From contig JADRCO010000023.1 in the NCBI GenBank assembly GCA_021464525.1, positions 1-64,000 on the forward strand: DNA of 64,000 nt, read 5' to 3'. The translations under genes were made by a program, and so were the position numbers. The stretch comes from Rhizophagus sp. LPA8_4_AMF. Lineage: Eukaryota > Glomeromycota > Glomeromycetes > Glomerales > Glomeraceae. This document shows, piece after piece, positions 35,821 through 48,456 of the stretch. The notes below the pieces were generated by a model. It saw only the letters and a program-made list of their open reading frames with translations, had not been told where the DNA came from and ran no database searches. Each line of letters starts with the position of its first letter. Position 1 is the first letter of the stretch.

Positions 35821-35930
35821 GAAAGAGAAAATTCTTTAAAAAAAATTTATTTGGAATCCGATCTTGTTTTATTTAAACAAAATCCGTGGGAAAAATTTTA
35901 TTTATAAGAATTTACTAGAAATTTTTAGAA
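35821..35930 (-). promoter_or_regulatory. Candidate heat-shock elements upstream of the Hsp20 gene
   Basis: GAAAATTC (35827-35834) is an inverted nGAAnnTTCn unit within 20 bp of the start codon. Three further GAA words (35908, 35918, 35928; TTC on the gene's strand) are spaced exactly 10 bp, the pattern of a step-type heat-shock element bound by HSF. AT richness makes single units cheap, but the phasing is notable. Confidence 0.45.
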
Positions 35931-36043
35931 ATGATCTAATCTGTAGATGATCTGTGAGGTTATTGTTTGTATTACATTACTACATATGTCAACTTTATGT
36001 CATCAAAATTGTGTTAGAAAAAAAGATCCGCAGCTACAGCTTA

Positions 36044-37845
36044 TTAAACATCTGTTAATCCTGGAAACCCCTTGAAAACCTCCCGATCCCAGTATAATAA
36101 GTCAGCAATAAGCCTATTGTAGTAATTAAAAATATAATTATTAATTTAAATTATTAATCTTTTTTTATAAGTAATATATGTGTTGAAAAGGTCTTTTTTT
36201 ACCAAGCTGATCCTCCGAGTCCTTCAAAAATGGACCAAGGTCTATCGGGAACAACAAATTCTTCTCGATTAGTTTTCGTTTCCCAATTAATACAAATTTC
36301 GGCATATTCAAAGGCATATTGTAAATATTTTTGATCTTTGGTAAGTTGATAAACTGATAGAAATGGGTACGCATTTCCAGAAATTCCATGACACAATCCT
36401 GCTCCTTTACGTGTTCTTCCATGTAAATATGTATAATCTGCAATTTCTTTAGCAAGGTTCAAATATCTATAATAATATAATGTAAAATTTCATTCATGAT
36501 TCTAGACTTTCTAAGAAAAAAGAAAATTTTAATTTTAAAGATCATAACTTTCCAAAAAAGACTTACTCTTCATCTTTAAATACTTCATATGCTTTACAAG
36601 CCAAGAAACAAATTCCAGGAGCTCCATGGCAGAATTGGATAAAATCATTGGAAGTTTCGGATAAAATACTAGGCCAATTTCCATTTACTTGACGACACTT
36701 GAACAAAATATAATCAGTTGTATTTTTAATTAAACTCATGTACTCTTGACATTTTTTTGGAAATTGTAATAACATAGTTAATATTCCAGCGAAACCATGA
36801 GATGCTCCAACATAAGGATAATCTAACCATATCCAAAGCAAAGGAATATAACTTGTTGCTTGATGGTTCACCGCCGTTCTTTTCCCATCTTCAATAATAC
36901 ATTCGATCACACTAGATATGATTTGCGATATTTGTGATACTGGATTTTCTTTATCTTCTTCCATCAAATCGATTAAACCAGATATATAACGTAAGGAATA
37001 CAAATATCCAGCGCGTCCATAAAATAGCTCATTCGGAGTTTTTGGAGAAAGTGCCGCCTTAGTAAGGTGTAAGATTTTAATAATGATTAATTAAATCTAA
37101 AATCTGAACATAAAATAAATCAAATTTTAGAGATTGGAATCCAACCTTTAAGTAACGAGATTGTATCAAGTCGAGATATCTTTTAGAGGACTCTTGGTCA
37201 CCGGTGTGATGTTTGACTACATAAAAAACGTAAAGTTAGGGCGTAGCATGGATATAACCAACCGTGTGACGTCAATCTAACCTTGAGCCGCTACAGCGTA
37301 CAATCCAACAACAGTACAGAGGAAACTGCATTCATGTTCGATTGCATTAGGCAGACCATCAAAAGTTAACTTATATTGTCCCATATAAGTTGTAAGAGCC
37401 CTATCTATGTATTCATCCGCAATTGTTAGAGCACTTTTGGCCCCAAACATCAATCCTGGAAAAAGAAAAAATATATATATTTCGACGTACAGTACGTTCG
37501 TTCTTTACGCGATAGCAAAAATTTACAATATAATAATTTAAGTTACTATTATTCAAACCTGGGTCTCGTTCATGAAGTTTCAAAAAAAGGAGTGATAATC
37601 CAGCAGTTCCTATCATATGGAATTAATGTAATATTTATAGGGGGAATTTTCAAATAATTCTTAAAATATTTAAAATTATTTATACCTGTATAAACATCCC
37701 AATATTGATAATTATTATTTGGTGGAATTTCTTTTAATATTTTATCACATTGTTTCAAAAGGGCATCACATAAAATTCTTTTATGTTCAGTTGTGATAAT
37801 TTGATGAAAAGTAGTGTCAATAATAGTTTTTTCTTCAAAATACAT
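36044..37845 (-). CDS. LanC-like protein (LANCL family)
   Basis: Seven exons (37845-37686, 37609-37559, 37455-37282, 37216-37146, 37057-36567, 36466-36203, 36113-36044) give 426 aa, matching animal LANCL1/2. It has the double-barrel LanC repeats: GTAGLSLLFLKLHERDPG, FYGRAGYLYSLRYISG, GASHGFAGILTMLL, FCHGAPGICFLACKAY, GLCHGISGNAYPFLS and FEGLGGSAWLIADLL. Cys of FCHG and Cys-His of LCHG are the family's zinc ligands, so a glutathione/thioether-forming site is plausible; eukaryotic LANCLs add glutathione to dehydroamino acids. If the last intron is not spliced, the protein stops after GGSAW; the final 70-nt exon restores the conserved end LIADLLYWDREVFKGFPG. Confidence 0.9.
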
Positions 37846-38174
37846 TTTTTGAACTTTGTTATCACGGTAAATCAGTGAAGGGAAATCCTAAATATGATAC
37901 TTTATATATTTTTTTTCCTATAATAAATAATAGTTTTAAAACTAGACATTGTCTTGCCGATCATTAATTGAGCTCCCGTATATATATTTAGGTAAAGAAT
38001 ATACCGTATAAAACGGTATGAAAGATAAAAAGGTATAAAATATAAAAACAAACGAAAGAAAAGGATAAAGAGAAATAATAAAACTAATGAAAAAGAAAAA
38101 TTCTCTCTATTCTAATTATTAGAAATTCTAATCATTAGGGATATAATAAAAAACTAAATAATTTATATCTTAAT

Positions 38175-38468
38175 TTATTGTACTTTATTACATTCCAATC
38201 CAATATTATTTGGATCTTGGGCTAAAGCACAATAAAAACCTAATTTTTGCATTTGGGAAAAAATTTCTTTTTTGTCTAATTCATTTAATTTTAAACAACT
38301 AACTTTATCAGCATTATCATTCTTTCTACAGACAACATTTTTTGGGTCAATAAAATATTTTGCGGAATCATCTTCGCGTACAAAATTTTCAAGATTTGTT
38401 AAGGCTTTTTTTTTAGCTTCTATTGTGTACGTATTATTTTCGTAGTTTTTATTTTCTTGATCATTCAT
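38175..38468 (-). CDS. Small hypothetical protein
   Basis: An open frame of 97 aa without introns. It is hydrophilic, Asn/Lys/Glu-rich, with a helical middle (YTIEAKKKALTNLENFVRED). Four Cys fall in the C-terminal half (VVCRKN, VSCLKL, FYCALA, LECNKV). No signal peptide and no known family. The Cys-containing half is less biased in composition than chance frames here. It could be a lineage-specific orphan; its neighbours give no clue. Confidence 0.45.
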   Translation of the reverse strand: MNDQENKNYENNTYTIEAKKKALTNLENFVREDDSAKYFIDPKNVVCRKNDNADKVSCLKLNELDKKEIFSQMQKLGFYCALAQDPNNIGLECNKVQ

Positions 38469-38777
38469 TATTTATAAATTATTTAGTAAAAGATCAAGTA
38501 AAGTAACTTTCTTAGTATAAGTTTAATTTCTATTAAGGTTCAAAGATAGGGTTTTGATTGTTTAAAAAGATTGATGTGTCGTTTATATATTTTTCATAAT
38601 TATACTATTCCAAAATTGATTAAAATTTTAATTGATAATCATACTAATTAAACTACATTTTACATAATTATTATGTAATATTTATGTAAATATCATAATA
38701 TTTACATCATAAGATCTGAAAATCAAATATTTTATGCTGCTTTTTTTCCCGGAAATCATGCAATTTCAAATTTTTGA

Positions 38778-41700
38778 ATGATTTTCTCTCGATTCTCTTT
38801 TGGATTATTGCATATTTCTTTGCGGCGTAATAGTAGTTGCTTGATTAACAAATTTAGCAAACCAAATTATTTGTATAATTATAACCTAACATCCCATTTT
38901 AGGTTTTTTAATAATAATAATAAACTTAGTACAACTACTACTTTATTATCGACGATAAGAAACATGTCTACTACTAGTAGGAATTTGAATAGGCTGGCAA
39001 ACGAAAAAAGTCCTTATTTGTTGGTAGGAATATAAAAATTATGACTTCAAAATTTTTGTTTGGATAAGGAATAAAAAGATGTATTTTTTTCTTTAATGAT
39101 TTTAGCAACATGCTGATAATCCTGGTAAAAATTACTTTACTTGTAATAAAAAATTATTTTTTTTATCGAAAGATTATGAAAATATATAATATTTTATAAT
39201 CCATATGTCGTTAAAGTCGATTGGTATCCATGGGGTGAAGAAGCCTTTAAAAAAGCTAGAGAGGAAAATAAAATGATTTTTTTGAGTGTGGGTTATAGTA
39301 CTTGCCAGTATGTATTTTATATATATATATTATTTTAATAAATTTTGATTTAAGAATTGATTATTAAAAAAAAAAAAATTCATTTTATTTTTGGATCAAT
39401 TAAGTTGGTGTCATGTGATGGTATATATATAATTTTAAGGTTTCGATTTCTCAAAATTGAAGATAGTTCATTCTCGTGATTCAATTTTTTTTTAATTGAT
39501 TTTTGTATAGGCTCATGAATCGTTCGAGAATGAGAAAATAGCAAAGATTATGAACGAGAATTTTGTAAATGTCAAAGGTACGTGAGAAATAAATATCACT
39601 TTAATCCTTCGATTTTATTATATAGTTTTAATAATTATTTAAAATTTTCAAATTAATTATTTAAAGTCGACAGGTATTAATATTCTTAATATAATGGTTT
39701 TGTGATCGTTTGTATAAGTGCGTGTGTGACACGTTCACGTTATGTATTTCTATTTCTATTGACAATTTTTTACTTATCAGGGAGGTTCAGCCTGATGTGG
39801 ATCGCATGTATATGGTAAATTCTATTTTTTTTTTTAAAAAAAAAATGAATTTCAATTGAGAATGCGACGATAATAGTAACATATTTATTGGTTAAAGATT
39901 TTTGTTCAATTGATGTCTGGTAGTGGTGGTTGGCCAATGTCCGTTTTTTTAACCGTGAGTGTAACAAAATTATTATCTATTTATGCTGTCAATGCAATTA
40001 TAATAACTAACGATAATAAATCTTTGATATTTATTTAATCAGCCCGAATTGTATCGTATGTATTAATTAAGTTCGAAGAATGTTAATAAAATAGGTTTAA
40101 ATTATAAAATCTAACGTGTTCCTATATATAGCTGTACTTGGTGGAACTTATTTCCCTCCAGAAGATCAATATGGGAGGTGAGTGTGAATTTTTGAATTAT
40201 TGCAATTTACGTCTTGCATGAATTTTTTATAAATGAAAAAAAAAGTAGGTGCTAAACATGTAATGCATATAATTCAGACCTGGATTCACGACTGTCCTTA
40301 CGAAAATGGCTTCATTGTAAGTATATTGTTTTCTCGCATATCAAATAATCATATTTAAATAACAATATTCTCTTGAATATAGATGGAAAGAAAAAGGTGA
40401 AGAATTGAAAAAATCTGGAGAAGATGCTATTAAAAGCTTACGCGAATACTCCAATGTAAGAGATAAATTTATTTGTATATTTTTTTTTTGTTTTCCTTAA
40501 AAAAAATTTATATAACTAATTTTCTTTTATTAGAAAAAAATTATGGACCAAATATCTCAACCGTTAAATATCAAAGTTGCACATAAATTACATGATTATT
40601 TCGTTCGATCATTTGATGATGAGGAAGGTGGTTTCGATGGAAAAAGTACGTGTCGAATTTATGAGTAAATTATTATCATCATTATATTATTTTAATAAAA
40701 TAATTAAACTTAAATTTATAAAGGTGAACCGAAGTTCCCGACTCCAGTACAATTTCACTTTTTACTTCGTCATTATTATTATACGTTGGCAGAACTTGAT
40801 AAAGCTGAAGAAAGATTTGCTATAATGTCAATCCAAGAAATTAAAGGACGTGGACAAACTTTAGGAGTTGATTTCAAAGATTGTGATAATGAAGCACAAT
40901 TTTTAAAGAAGTTACAAACTGTTGTAGAAAGTCGAAGGAAATCTGCAGAAAAAGATCTAAATATGGTCAAATTTACTTTAAAGGTATTTAAACTTTTTTT
41001 CTTTTTTTAAAAAAAAATTAGGGTAAAAATTTTAATTACACATCTTTTTTTAATTATTTAGAAAATTGCCATGGGAGGGATTCATGGTATCTATAAATTA
41101 ATTTGAATATATTAAATGTATAATTTATTTACTTAATCTCTATTTTTATTTAGATCACGTTGGAAATGGATTTCATAGGTATGTATTATTTTATTATATA
41201 AAAAATTATATTGCATTTTTTTTTTTTGTTTCGAATCTGAATTTTCTTTCTCTTTAGATATTCCACTGATAAATATTGGCACATTCCTCATTTCGAAAAA
41301 ATGGTAGACATAATAGCGTGTTTTATTTAAATTATAATTTTAATGTCTGAAGAATTTATTTATTAAATAGCTTTACGATCAAGCTCAATTGCTTAAGAGT
41401 TATACTGAAGTTTATTTGATAACTAAAGATGAATATTATGCCGAGGTAGGTGGAAATAATCATTGTACTTAAATGTGTAAATTTTTACTAATTATTAATG
41501 ATTATTTAAGGTTGCACGTGATATTATTAAATACGTTGAACGAGATTTGAGAGATCATGAAGGAGCAGGATTTTATTCAGCTGAAGATGCAGATTCTTAT
41601 CCTAATGATGGAGTCAAGCATAAATTGGGTGAGGTTCTGTTTCGTTCTAGAATTCTATAAAGTTATATTGGAGAAGGAATTAAATTAATATCTCTTGATG

Positions 41701-43379
41701 AAATAATAAATAATAAATAGAGGGTGCTTTTGCTGTATGGGAAGCATCAGAAATTAAAGAAATTTTGGGCGACAAGAATTCGGAAATATTTTCATATCAT
41801 TTTGGTGTTGAACCTAATGGAAATGTTGACCCCAGAAAAGATATTCAAGGTGAACTAAAGAATAAGGTATGTATATTTTTAACAATTGAGGTTTTTGGTA
41901 TACTTTTAATCTAAATTTTCCATCATAATAGAATGTATTAATTGAACGTCATACTCCCGAAGAAACAGCGGAGAAATTTCAAATTTCCCCTGAAGAAGCG
42001 AAAGCCATTCTAGCTGAGTCCAAAGAAAAGCTTGCAAAATATCGATTTGAGAAAAGACCTAAACCACATCGAGATGATAAGATTCTCACAACTTGGAATG
42101 GTAATACGAACAAACAATACCTTCTAGTTTAATGAATTATTTTGATTTATTATATATATATATTATATATTTGATAATTCTGTAGGTTTGATGATATCGG
42201 CTCTTGCACAGGCATACGACGCGTTACGTGATGAAAAATATCTCGAATTAGCTGAGGGAGCTGCCAAGTTTATTAAAGATAGATTATATGATCCCGATAA
42301 AAAGAAGTTATTGAGAAGCTTTAGAGAAGAACCGGGTGAAATTGATGGGTTTGTTGATGATTATAGGTAAGAATCTTTTAGTTAATTATATGTTATTCAT
42401 TTATTTATTATTTTATATTAATTCATTTATTTATTTTTATATTTGGACAGTAATTTAATCGAAGGTAATGTTTGATAAACAATAAAAATAAATAACTTAT
42501 GTTTAAATTCGTTTCATTTAATTGAATTTTATTTTTTAGGTCTACTTGATCTTTATCAATCAACTTTTAACGAGACTTATCTTGCTTGGGCAATTGATTT
42601 ACAAGACCAGCAAATTAAGTTGTTTTATGATGAACAAGGCGGAGGTGGATTTTTTAATGTAGGAGAGGATACCAAGAATATCTTGGTTAGATTGAAGGAT
42701 GGTAAGTATGTTCTTTTTTAAATTATATTACTTGTACAAGTTTATTTTATATTAACTTTTAAACATACATTATTTAGATCATGATGGAGCTGAACCTTCC
42801 TCGTAAATAATTTGCTTAATGATATTTTTTATATGAATTGTATGTATCTCACACTTTTATTCTTTTATTATAGTAACTCGGTTTCAATTAGTAATTTGAT
42901 TCGACTTGGACATATAATTAATAATACGGATTACAATGCTAAAGCTGAACAAACTTTAAGGTATTTTATTGGAACATTGGAAAAAACTCCGTATGCTATG
43001 CCAGCTATGGTAGCAAGTTTAATATTACATTTGAAAGGTATCAAACAGGTATGTTAAGTGTAAATAATATACATATTTCTTTTTAAAAAAAAGGATTATT
43101 ATTAATTATTAATTATTACTATACACATAGTTTATTGTTGTTGGACCAAAAGAAGATGCAATTGTTCAACAATATATTGAAACTATTAGAAAAAGATTCA
43201 TACCAAACAAATTTTTATTGCAAGCTAAAGATGATGGACAAGTATTGAATGAAAGATGTGAAATGATTAAAAGTATTTTTGAAGCGGGGGATAATACACC
43301 TTCAGTTCGTATTTGTGAAAATTTTACTTGTGGTATGCCAATTAAAGACGTATATGAATTGGAAGAAAAGTTATCTTAA
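38778..43379 (+). CDS. SPATA20/YyaL-family thioredoxin-domain protein
   Basis: 27 exons, 2490 nt, 829 aa. Starts: 38778, 39106, 39217, 39405, 39511, 39667, 39781, 39898, 40043, 40132, 40278, 40383, 40534, 40724, 41062, 41154, 41258, 41371, 41511, 41721, 41932, 42186, 42451, 42540, 42778, 42874, 43131. An Arg/Ser/Asn-rich leader looks like a mitochondrial presequence; an in-frame Met follows (NMSTTSRN). The DUF255 thioredoxin-like domain begins [19 protein letters not shown] and has STCHWCHVMAHESFEN with a CxxC pair, then [13 protein letters not shown] and [12 protein letters not shown]. The rest is the six-hairpin, glycosidase-like part ([35 protein letters not shown]). Biochemical role is unsettled in the family. 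It contains a 7-nt exon and others of 13, 14, 16 and 19 nt. Confidence 0.9.
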
Positions 43380-43564
43380 TTATAGGAAGTTTAATATTTG
43401 AAATAGTTACAATGTTAAATGCTAATATAGCTGTGTATTTTATAATGCAATTTTTAATTGTAATTCTAATATTAATTAATTCGAATTTATAAATAAATTA
43501 CATTATAATTTTATTATTTTCAGAATGATAGTAGGTTTTATAACTCGTTAATATGCCAATTTAT

Positions 43565-44286
43565 CTACCTATAAGCAGGCATTACAGCAACTGCTTTAAT
43601 TTCAATCAACAACTTTGGCTACAGTAAAGTAGTATATTATTTAAACTGTCAAATATTTTTTTTTAAAAAAATGTTTAAATATTACTTACAGAAGGTAATT
43701 CTTTTACAGCAACAGTGGTTCTACTTGGACCAGTTTTAGCATCAAAAAATTGATTATAAACTTCATTGAAATCATTATAATCATTCATATCTTTTAAGAA
43801 TACTGTTAAATCAACCAAATTATTCAATGTTGTTCCTGATAATTCTAGTATAGATTTAATATTTTGAATTACGGCTTTTGTTTGTTCTTTTATATTCAAT
43901 TGAAAAGAACCATCTGGGAGTTCTTTTACCTAATATACATATATACATACATTTTTTAAAAAAAACCAAAAAGATTTTTTTTTTCATTATGAAATTTATA
44001 ATTTAATAGTCTTTTTTTTTACTCAATTTACATATTTTCAAATTATCTTGAATGAAAAAATTTAATTACCCCTTCATACCTAAAAAAAAAGATTGGTTTT
44101 AAAGAAATAATTTTGTAATAGTAAAAAAAAAAAATTTTTTTTTTATTATTCTTACGTATTATCAAAATTTCTTGAAGAAATACCAGAAACGAAAATGAAA
44201 CCTCCAACAACTCTAGCATGCGGATAATTTGCTAAAGGTTTTGCCTTATCTCCTGCTATAACTGCTTGTCCATTATCTTGTGACAT
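43565..44286 (-). CDS. RidA/YjgF-family deaminase-like protein
   Basis: Four exons (44286-44156, 44079-44070, 43929-43690, 43618-43565) give 144 aa. RidA signatures: [57 protein letters not shown] and [14 protein letters not shown] ending [12 protein letters not shown]. The Arg in GPSRTTV is the family's substrate-binding arginine. These trimeric proteins hydrolyse reactive enamine/imine intermediates or act as 2-aminomuconate deaminases; the longer spacing after SSRNFDNT resembles the latter. One exon is only 10 nt. It converges with the SPATA20-like gene, whose stop is about 185 bp away. Confidence 0.87.
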
Positions 44287-45526
44287 ACTTTTTTTTAATG
44301 ATTCAAAGAAAAAGAGAGTAGTAAATTAAGGTTCATTGGGCAATTCTCTGGTACGTATTAAATACGTAATATGTCATGTGATGTTGATATTTATTTTAGT
44401 TTCGTAAATAAAATATTAAAAACGTCTCTCAAATATTTTATCCTCTTTCGTTTTGTAATTAATTGTAACTCATTATATTCTTTAATTTTGTTAGTACTGT
44501 ATTGTAGTATTCGCTTATAAAATAAACTTTTACAGTTAAATAAGAAATATTAAAAGCTTAATAATGTAAGAATAGAACAAGATAGGACGCATCTACTCGC
44601 CAAGTCCTCATTTTTTTGAAGTGATGTGCACATGTACACATAAAGAAAATTATTAAGACCTAGTACTAATCTAGTGCATTATATAATAATACCTAACATG
44701 CTCTATCTTATTTTATTCCTATTTTTTTCGGTCTATCACCTAAGTTTCTAAAGCATAAAAATTCATATAGTGTCTTGATTGCTTTATCGTGGACCTGTTT
44801 GAATGAGCCATTATTTATTATACCCTTCATAATTTCATGATTAACTTTGTCTCAGAATGATCTTTGAATCTTGTACAATTGCTGATTGATATTATTCGTT
44901 AATTTGTTCTCATTCACTGCAAAGATACTTATAGCATGGAAACATCTTGCGCATTACACACATATGTACATTTTTATATGCAGCCAATTCTATATATTTT
45001 GAATGAATTTCTTTTGCTATTATATTTTAATTCATTTGCAATAAATGCCATCGCGTAAGTGTTCAGCGTTTCTCACTTTTGTACGAATATTAAAGCAGCA
45101 ATTTCGATGCCTGTCTATACATAATAATCTCATCTTTATGTTTCAACGAACTTGTATAAATAAAGTATGACTAAATTTTCTTTTCCCTTTAAAGTTTAAA
45201 AAGATAAATATTGTTTAATGTTTATTATTTAATCGTTCTCTTCTTTTATTAATTTTATAATAAGAAGTTTCTTATAAAATCAGCTTCGCAATGTATCAGT
45301 TTGTTTCTCCAAAATACCTTGTATTCAATGGTAGTATCATTTTTTAAGTCTTTTTTCGTTAATACAACTTTCCGAGGTATTCTTTATTACGAAATTATAA
45401 ATCCAATTCCAAAGATAAGTATTAACCTCTGTCATTTTCTTGATTATCAGTCATAACAGAATAATTCAATATACTCCTTTTTCGAATGTCAGGACACCAT
45501 TACAAAATAATTCCCTGTCGCACTAA

Positions 45527-45690
45527 GTGTCACTCATGATTACCTTCATACTAATTTTTGAAAATTACGAGTGATTAGCTGAGTTTATAAATGACCGGGA
45601 ATCTTCGTTTACTTATTTCCCGGCCTCCCGGGAAATTACTAATTTTAGTTAAAATAGTTTTTAAAATAGTTAATATTTAATGAGTGACAC
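45527..45690. mobile_element. Candidate miniature inverted-repeat element
   Basis: GTGTCACTCAT at 45527-45537 is the exact reverse complement of ATGAGTGACAC at 45680-45690. The interior is AT-rich with a CCCGG/CCCGGG cluster. No target-site duplication is visible, so this may be coincidence or a decayed MITE. Confidence 0.3.
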
Positions 45691-45959
45691 GTTCCAGGGG
45701 ATTACCCATTTATTTCCTGGGAAAGGAAACTCTATTATTTCCAACTCCCCATGAAATAAATAATACTAATTAGCTCATTAACCATACTATAATCTTCCTT
45801 TTATTCTATTCCTAGACATTCCTTTTAATATGTTATCGTCGACCTGGGGTCAAACTACACTTGACCGCGGCGCTCAGTATGCCAGTAAGCGCCTAACCTC
45901 AGTACTCATAACACTATAATTCGAAAGTACATAACACAAGTAGGTCTTCAATTTTTTAG

Positions 45960-46395
45960 TTTATCCAGAATATCTATTATTATAGTTCAAATCGAACTGA
46001 AATAGAACCAAACCAAATTGAACTTTTGAATTGAACTTTTGATTTGTCAATAAAAAAGTTCAAGTATCGTAATAATAATGTTAAAATTTATTAAAATATT
46101 ATGATGTAAAATAGCATTTACCTTTTATTTTAATTTGTAAAAAAATTTTGATATTAAATAAATTAATGAAACTTAATATTTCACTTCTTTTTATTTAGTG
46201 ATTCTTTATTCTTCTATTATATTATAATTATTTTGGTCTTCATTATATTTATATATTTTTAATTATTAAATTATCAGTTTATTATGCTTCAGTTCATATA
46301 TGTTTAATCGAGATGAATCATTCGGGAGAGAACCTATGTACCGAGCGACTCAGTTCGAACCGCTTGTTCACTGAACCTTGATCACCCCTAAACTT
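45960..46395 (-). mobile_element. Candidate decayed non-autonomous hAT-like element
   Basis: Read on the minus strand the right edge is TAGGGGTGATCAAGGTTCAG, resembling hAT terminal inverted repeats (C/TAGGGGTG). The interior is full of GTTCAA, GAACTG and TTGAAC words, like hAT subterminal repeats. The opposite terminus is not clear and no transposase frame is present. Confidence 0.3.
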
Positions 46396-48360
46396 AATTT
46401 TGTTATCCTAACTATTTTTCATGAATATAGTTTTAATAATTATGAACGTTTGAAGATATATGATCGTTAAAATTTTTTGTAGCTTAATTGATATGCAATA
46501 CAAATTTTCCTATATTAAGTATATGCGAAAAATTTTCTAGATGATGCTTATAAAAATTTATCAATTGCATAACTTAAATGGGATTCTTTGATAATTATTT
46601 CCTTGAGCAGGTTTTCTTCAGGTAGCCATTTGTTAAGTATGCCGTACAGAAAGGATATCTCATAAACCAATAAAATATTTGATGGTATAGATGATATGTA
46701 GATTGTTATAGAAACCAATTAATACGCGTAAAATTACTATTAAATATTTTACGGAATTAATGTATATTCAGCTCTCATTCTGTAATAGATCCTTTTTTTA
46801 ATGGTTTGATATCAGTATACCGCGGACTTTATTAATTTCATACGTGACTATTCAGACACGTACTTCATAGTTACAGTGTTTCTTGTCTTATTTTTTAGAA
46901 ATATATATAAATCCCTAAATGACTCATTGACCCAAACATTCACTGAAAATGTACCTTACTACACTTAAATCATTTGTATTCTATTTTCTATACTTTTTAA
47001 GAAAAAGTTGAATAAAATGAAATGAATTTGAGAGGGTTGATTACTCAATGATTTGAAAAAAATCTTCAGAATTTTTTTCGTTTACAGGCATTATTTTTAT
47101 TTGAAGCCATTTATCATAGTATTACTCTTGTTCATTTAACTAACTAACTAACAAGGTATTATTTCATTAACATATCAATTATCTGGTAATTAATAATCTT
47201 AATAGTCTTCAATTTCCAGTTTCATATATGTCAAAAACAGCAGTGGTAGTCAACCACTGAAACAAAAGTTATTCAATATTCTGTTAGTCAAAAATGATAA
47301 TCAGTGGTTACCTTCACCTTTATCCGATCCGGTCATTATCCTTCACCCGTTTATCCGATCAGATTATTATCCGTATACTCCGGCGGGCATCCGTTAAAAA
47401 AAGGTAAACGGATTGGAACACTATCTACAGAAAGAATGCTAATCTCTTTTAATAATGTTGGAAAAGAAGATATTGTAAATAATTAAAATAATTAATCATG
47501 AATGTCACATGATTACTAAATAATCATATGGTTCTTTGTTAAATGTTCACATGAGTAATTTTTTATATTACTGTCTGAAACAAAAATATCTGCAGAGATA
47601 TCATGATATCTATCATACAAGATGAGTAAAAAATTTCGTAATAAAAAGAATCACGTTACGGTCGTTACGCGTTTTTCTTAAAAATCACCACCTTTTCGCA
47701 CTAAATTTTCTCAAAATATTTTTCTTGTAATATTTTTCTTGTAATATTTTGCTTGTGATATTTTTTCAAGAAATAATTTTTCTTTAACACAGTTTTTAAT
47801 CATACGCTCTATACTGAGTTAACCTCTCATTATAATTTACTATAATCTGTTATTCTTTGTTATATTGTTATAATTATTCTTAGTTTACAAGATTATCTCC
47901 TTCATGTCTCCCTCTAATCCGTGGTGCTTTTCCCTCTCGGCTACTAGAATTTCTCATTCTTTCTCTCCTTCCAAGGAAGCGAAATATTACTTCTTTGGCC
48001 ATATCTCAGAAAGTTAGTAGCGAATTTATTTATGGTAAATTGTCAAAAAAAATATTCTGATGATAGCTAGCTTATCATTTTTCTAAATAATCTTTCATAT
48101 TATTTAGTTGAATACAAAATTTTACTTTGCAACAAGAACAAAAAATCTTCAATCATGTATAATTTTGAGTTGCATTAACTTCTGCAGAAAGACTTTGACC
48201 TTTTCAACTTAATATCAAATAATCTTTGCACATAAATAATATTAAGGTACTTACTATTTATCATTAAATGTTGTGAGGGTTCGAAAAGCAATACCCAAGT
48301 GCTTCCTATTAATTACTGAATTATATGTACTTGATGGGAGTATGATTTAGATGGTGGATT

Positions 48361-48456
48361 TTAAAACCCCTGCTGTTGAGGAGGAACATAAACCTTTTCA
48401 AATGTCTTTAAATCTCCTGTTGAAGAGGGAACTTATGTACCTTTTTAACAGTCTTT
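48361..48456 (+). repeat. Imperfect tandem duplication of about 47 bp
   Basis: Two adjacent segments share CTGTTGA-GAGG-AAC and CCTTTT-A-A-GTCTTT in the same order. They differ by several substitutions and small indels, so the duplication is old. Confidence 0.5.

Noticed and set aside
47304-47486. 60-codon plus-strand frame with GGHPLKKGKRIGTLSTERML
   Set aside because: It overlaps the CGGATAA-rich repeat segment and matches no transposase I can identify; treated as debris.
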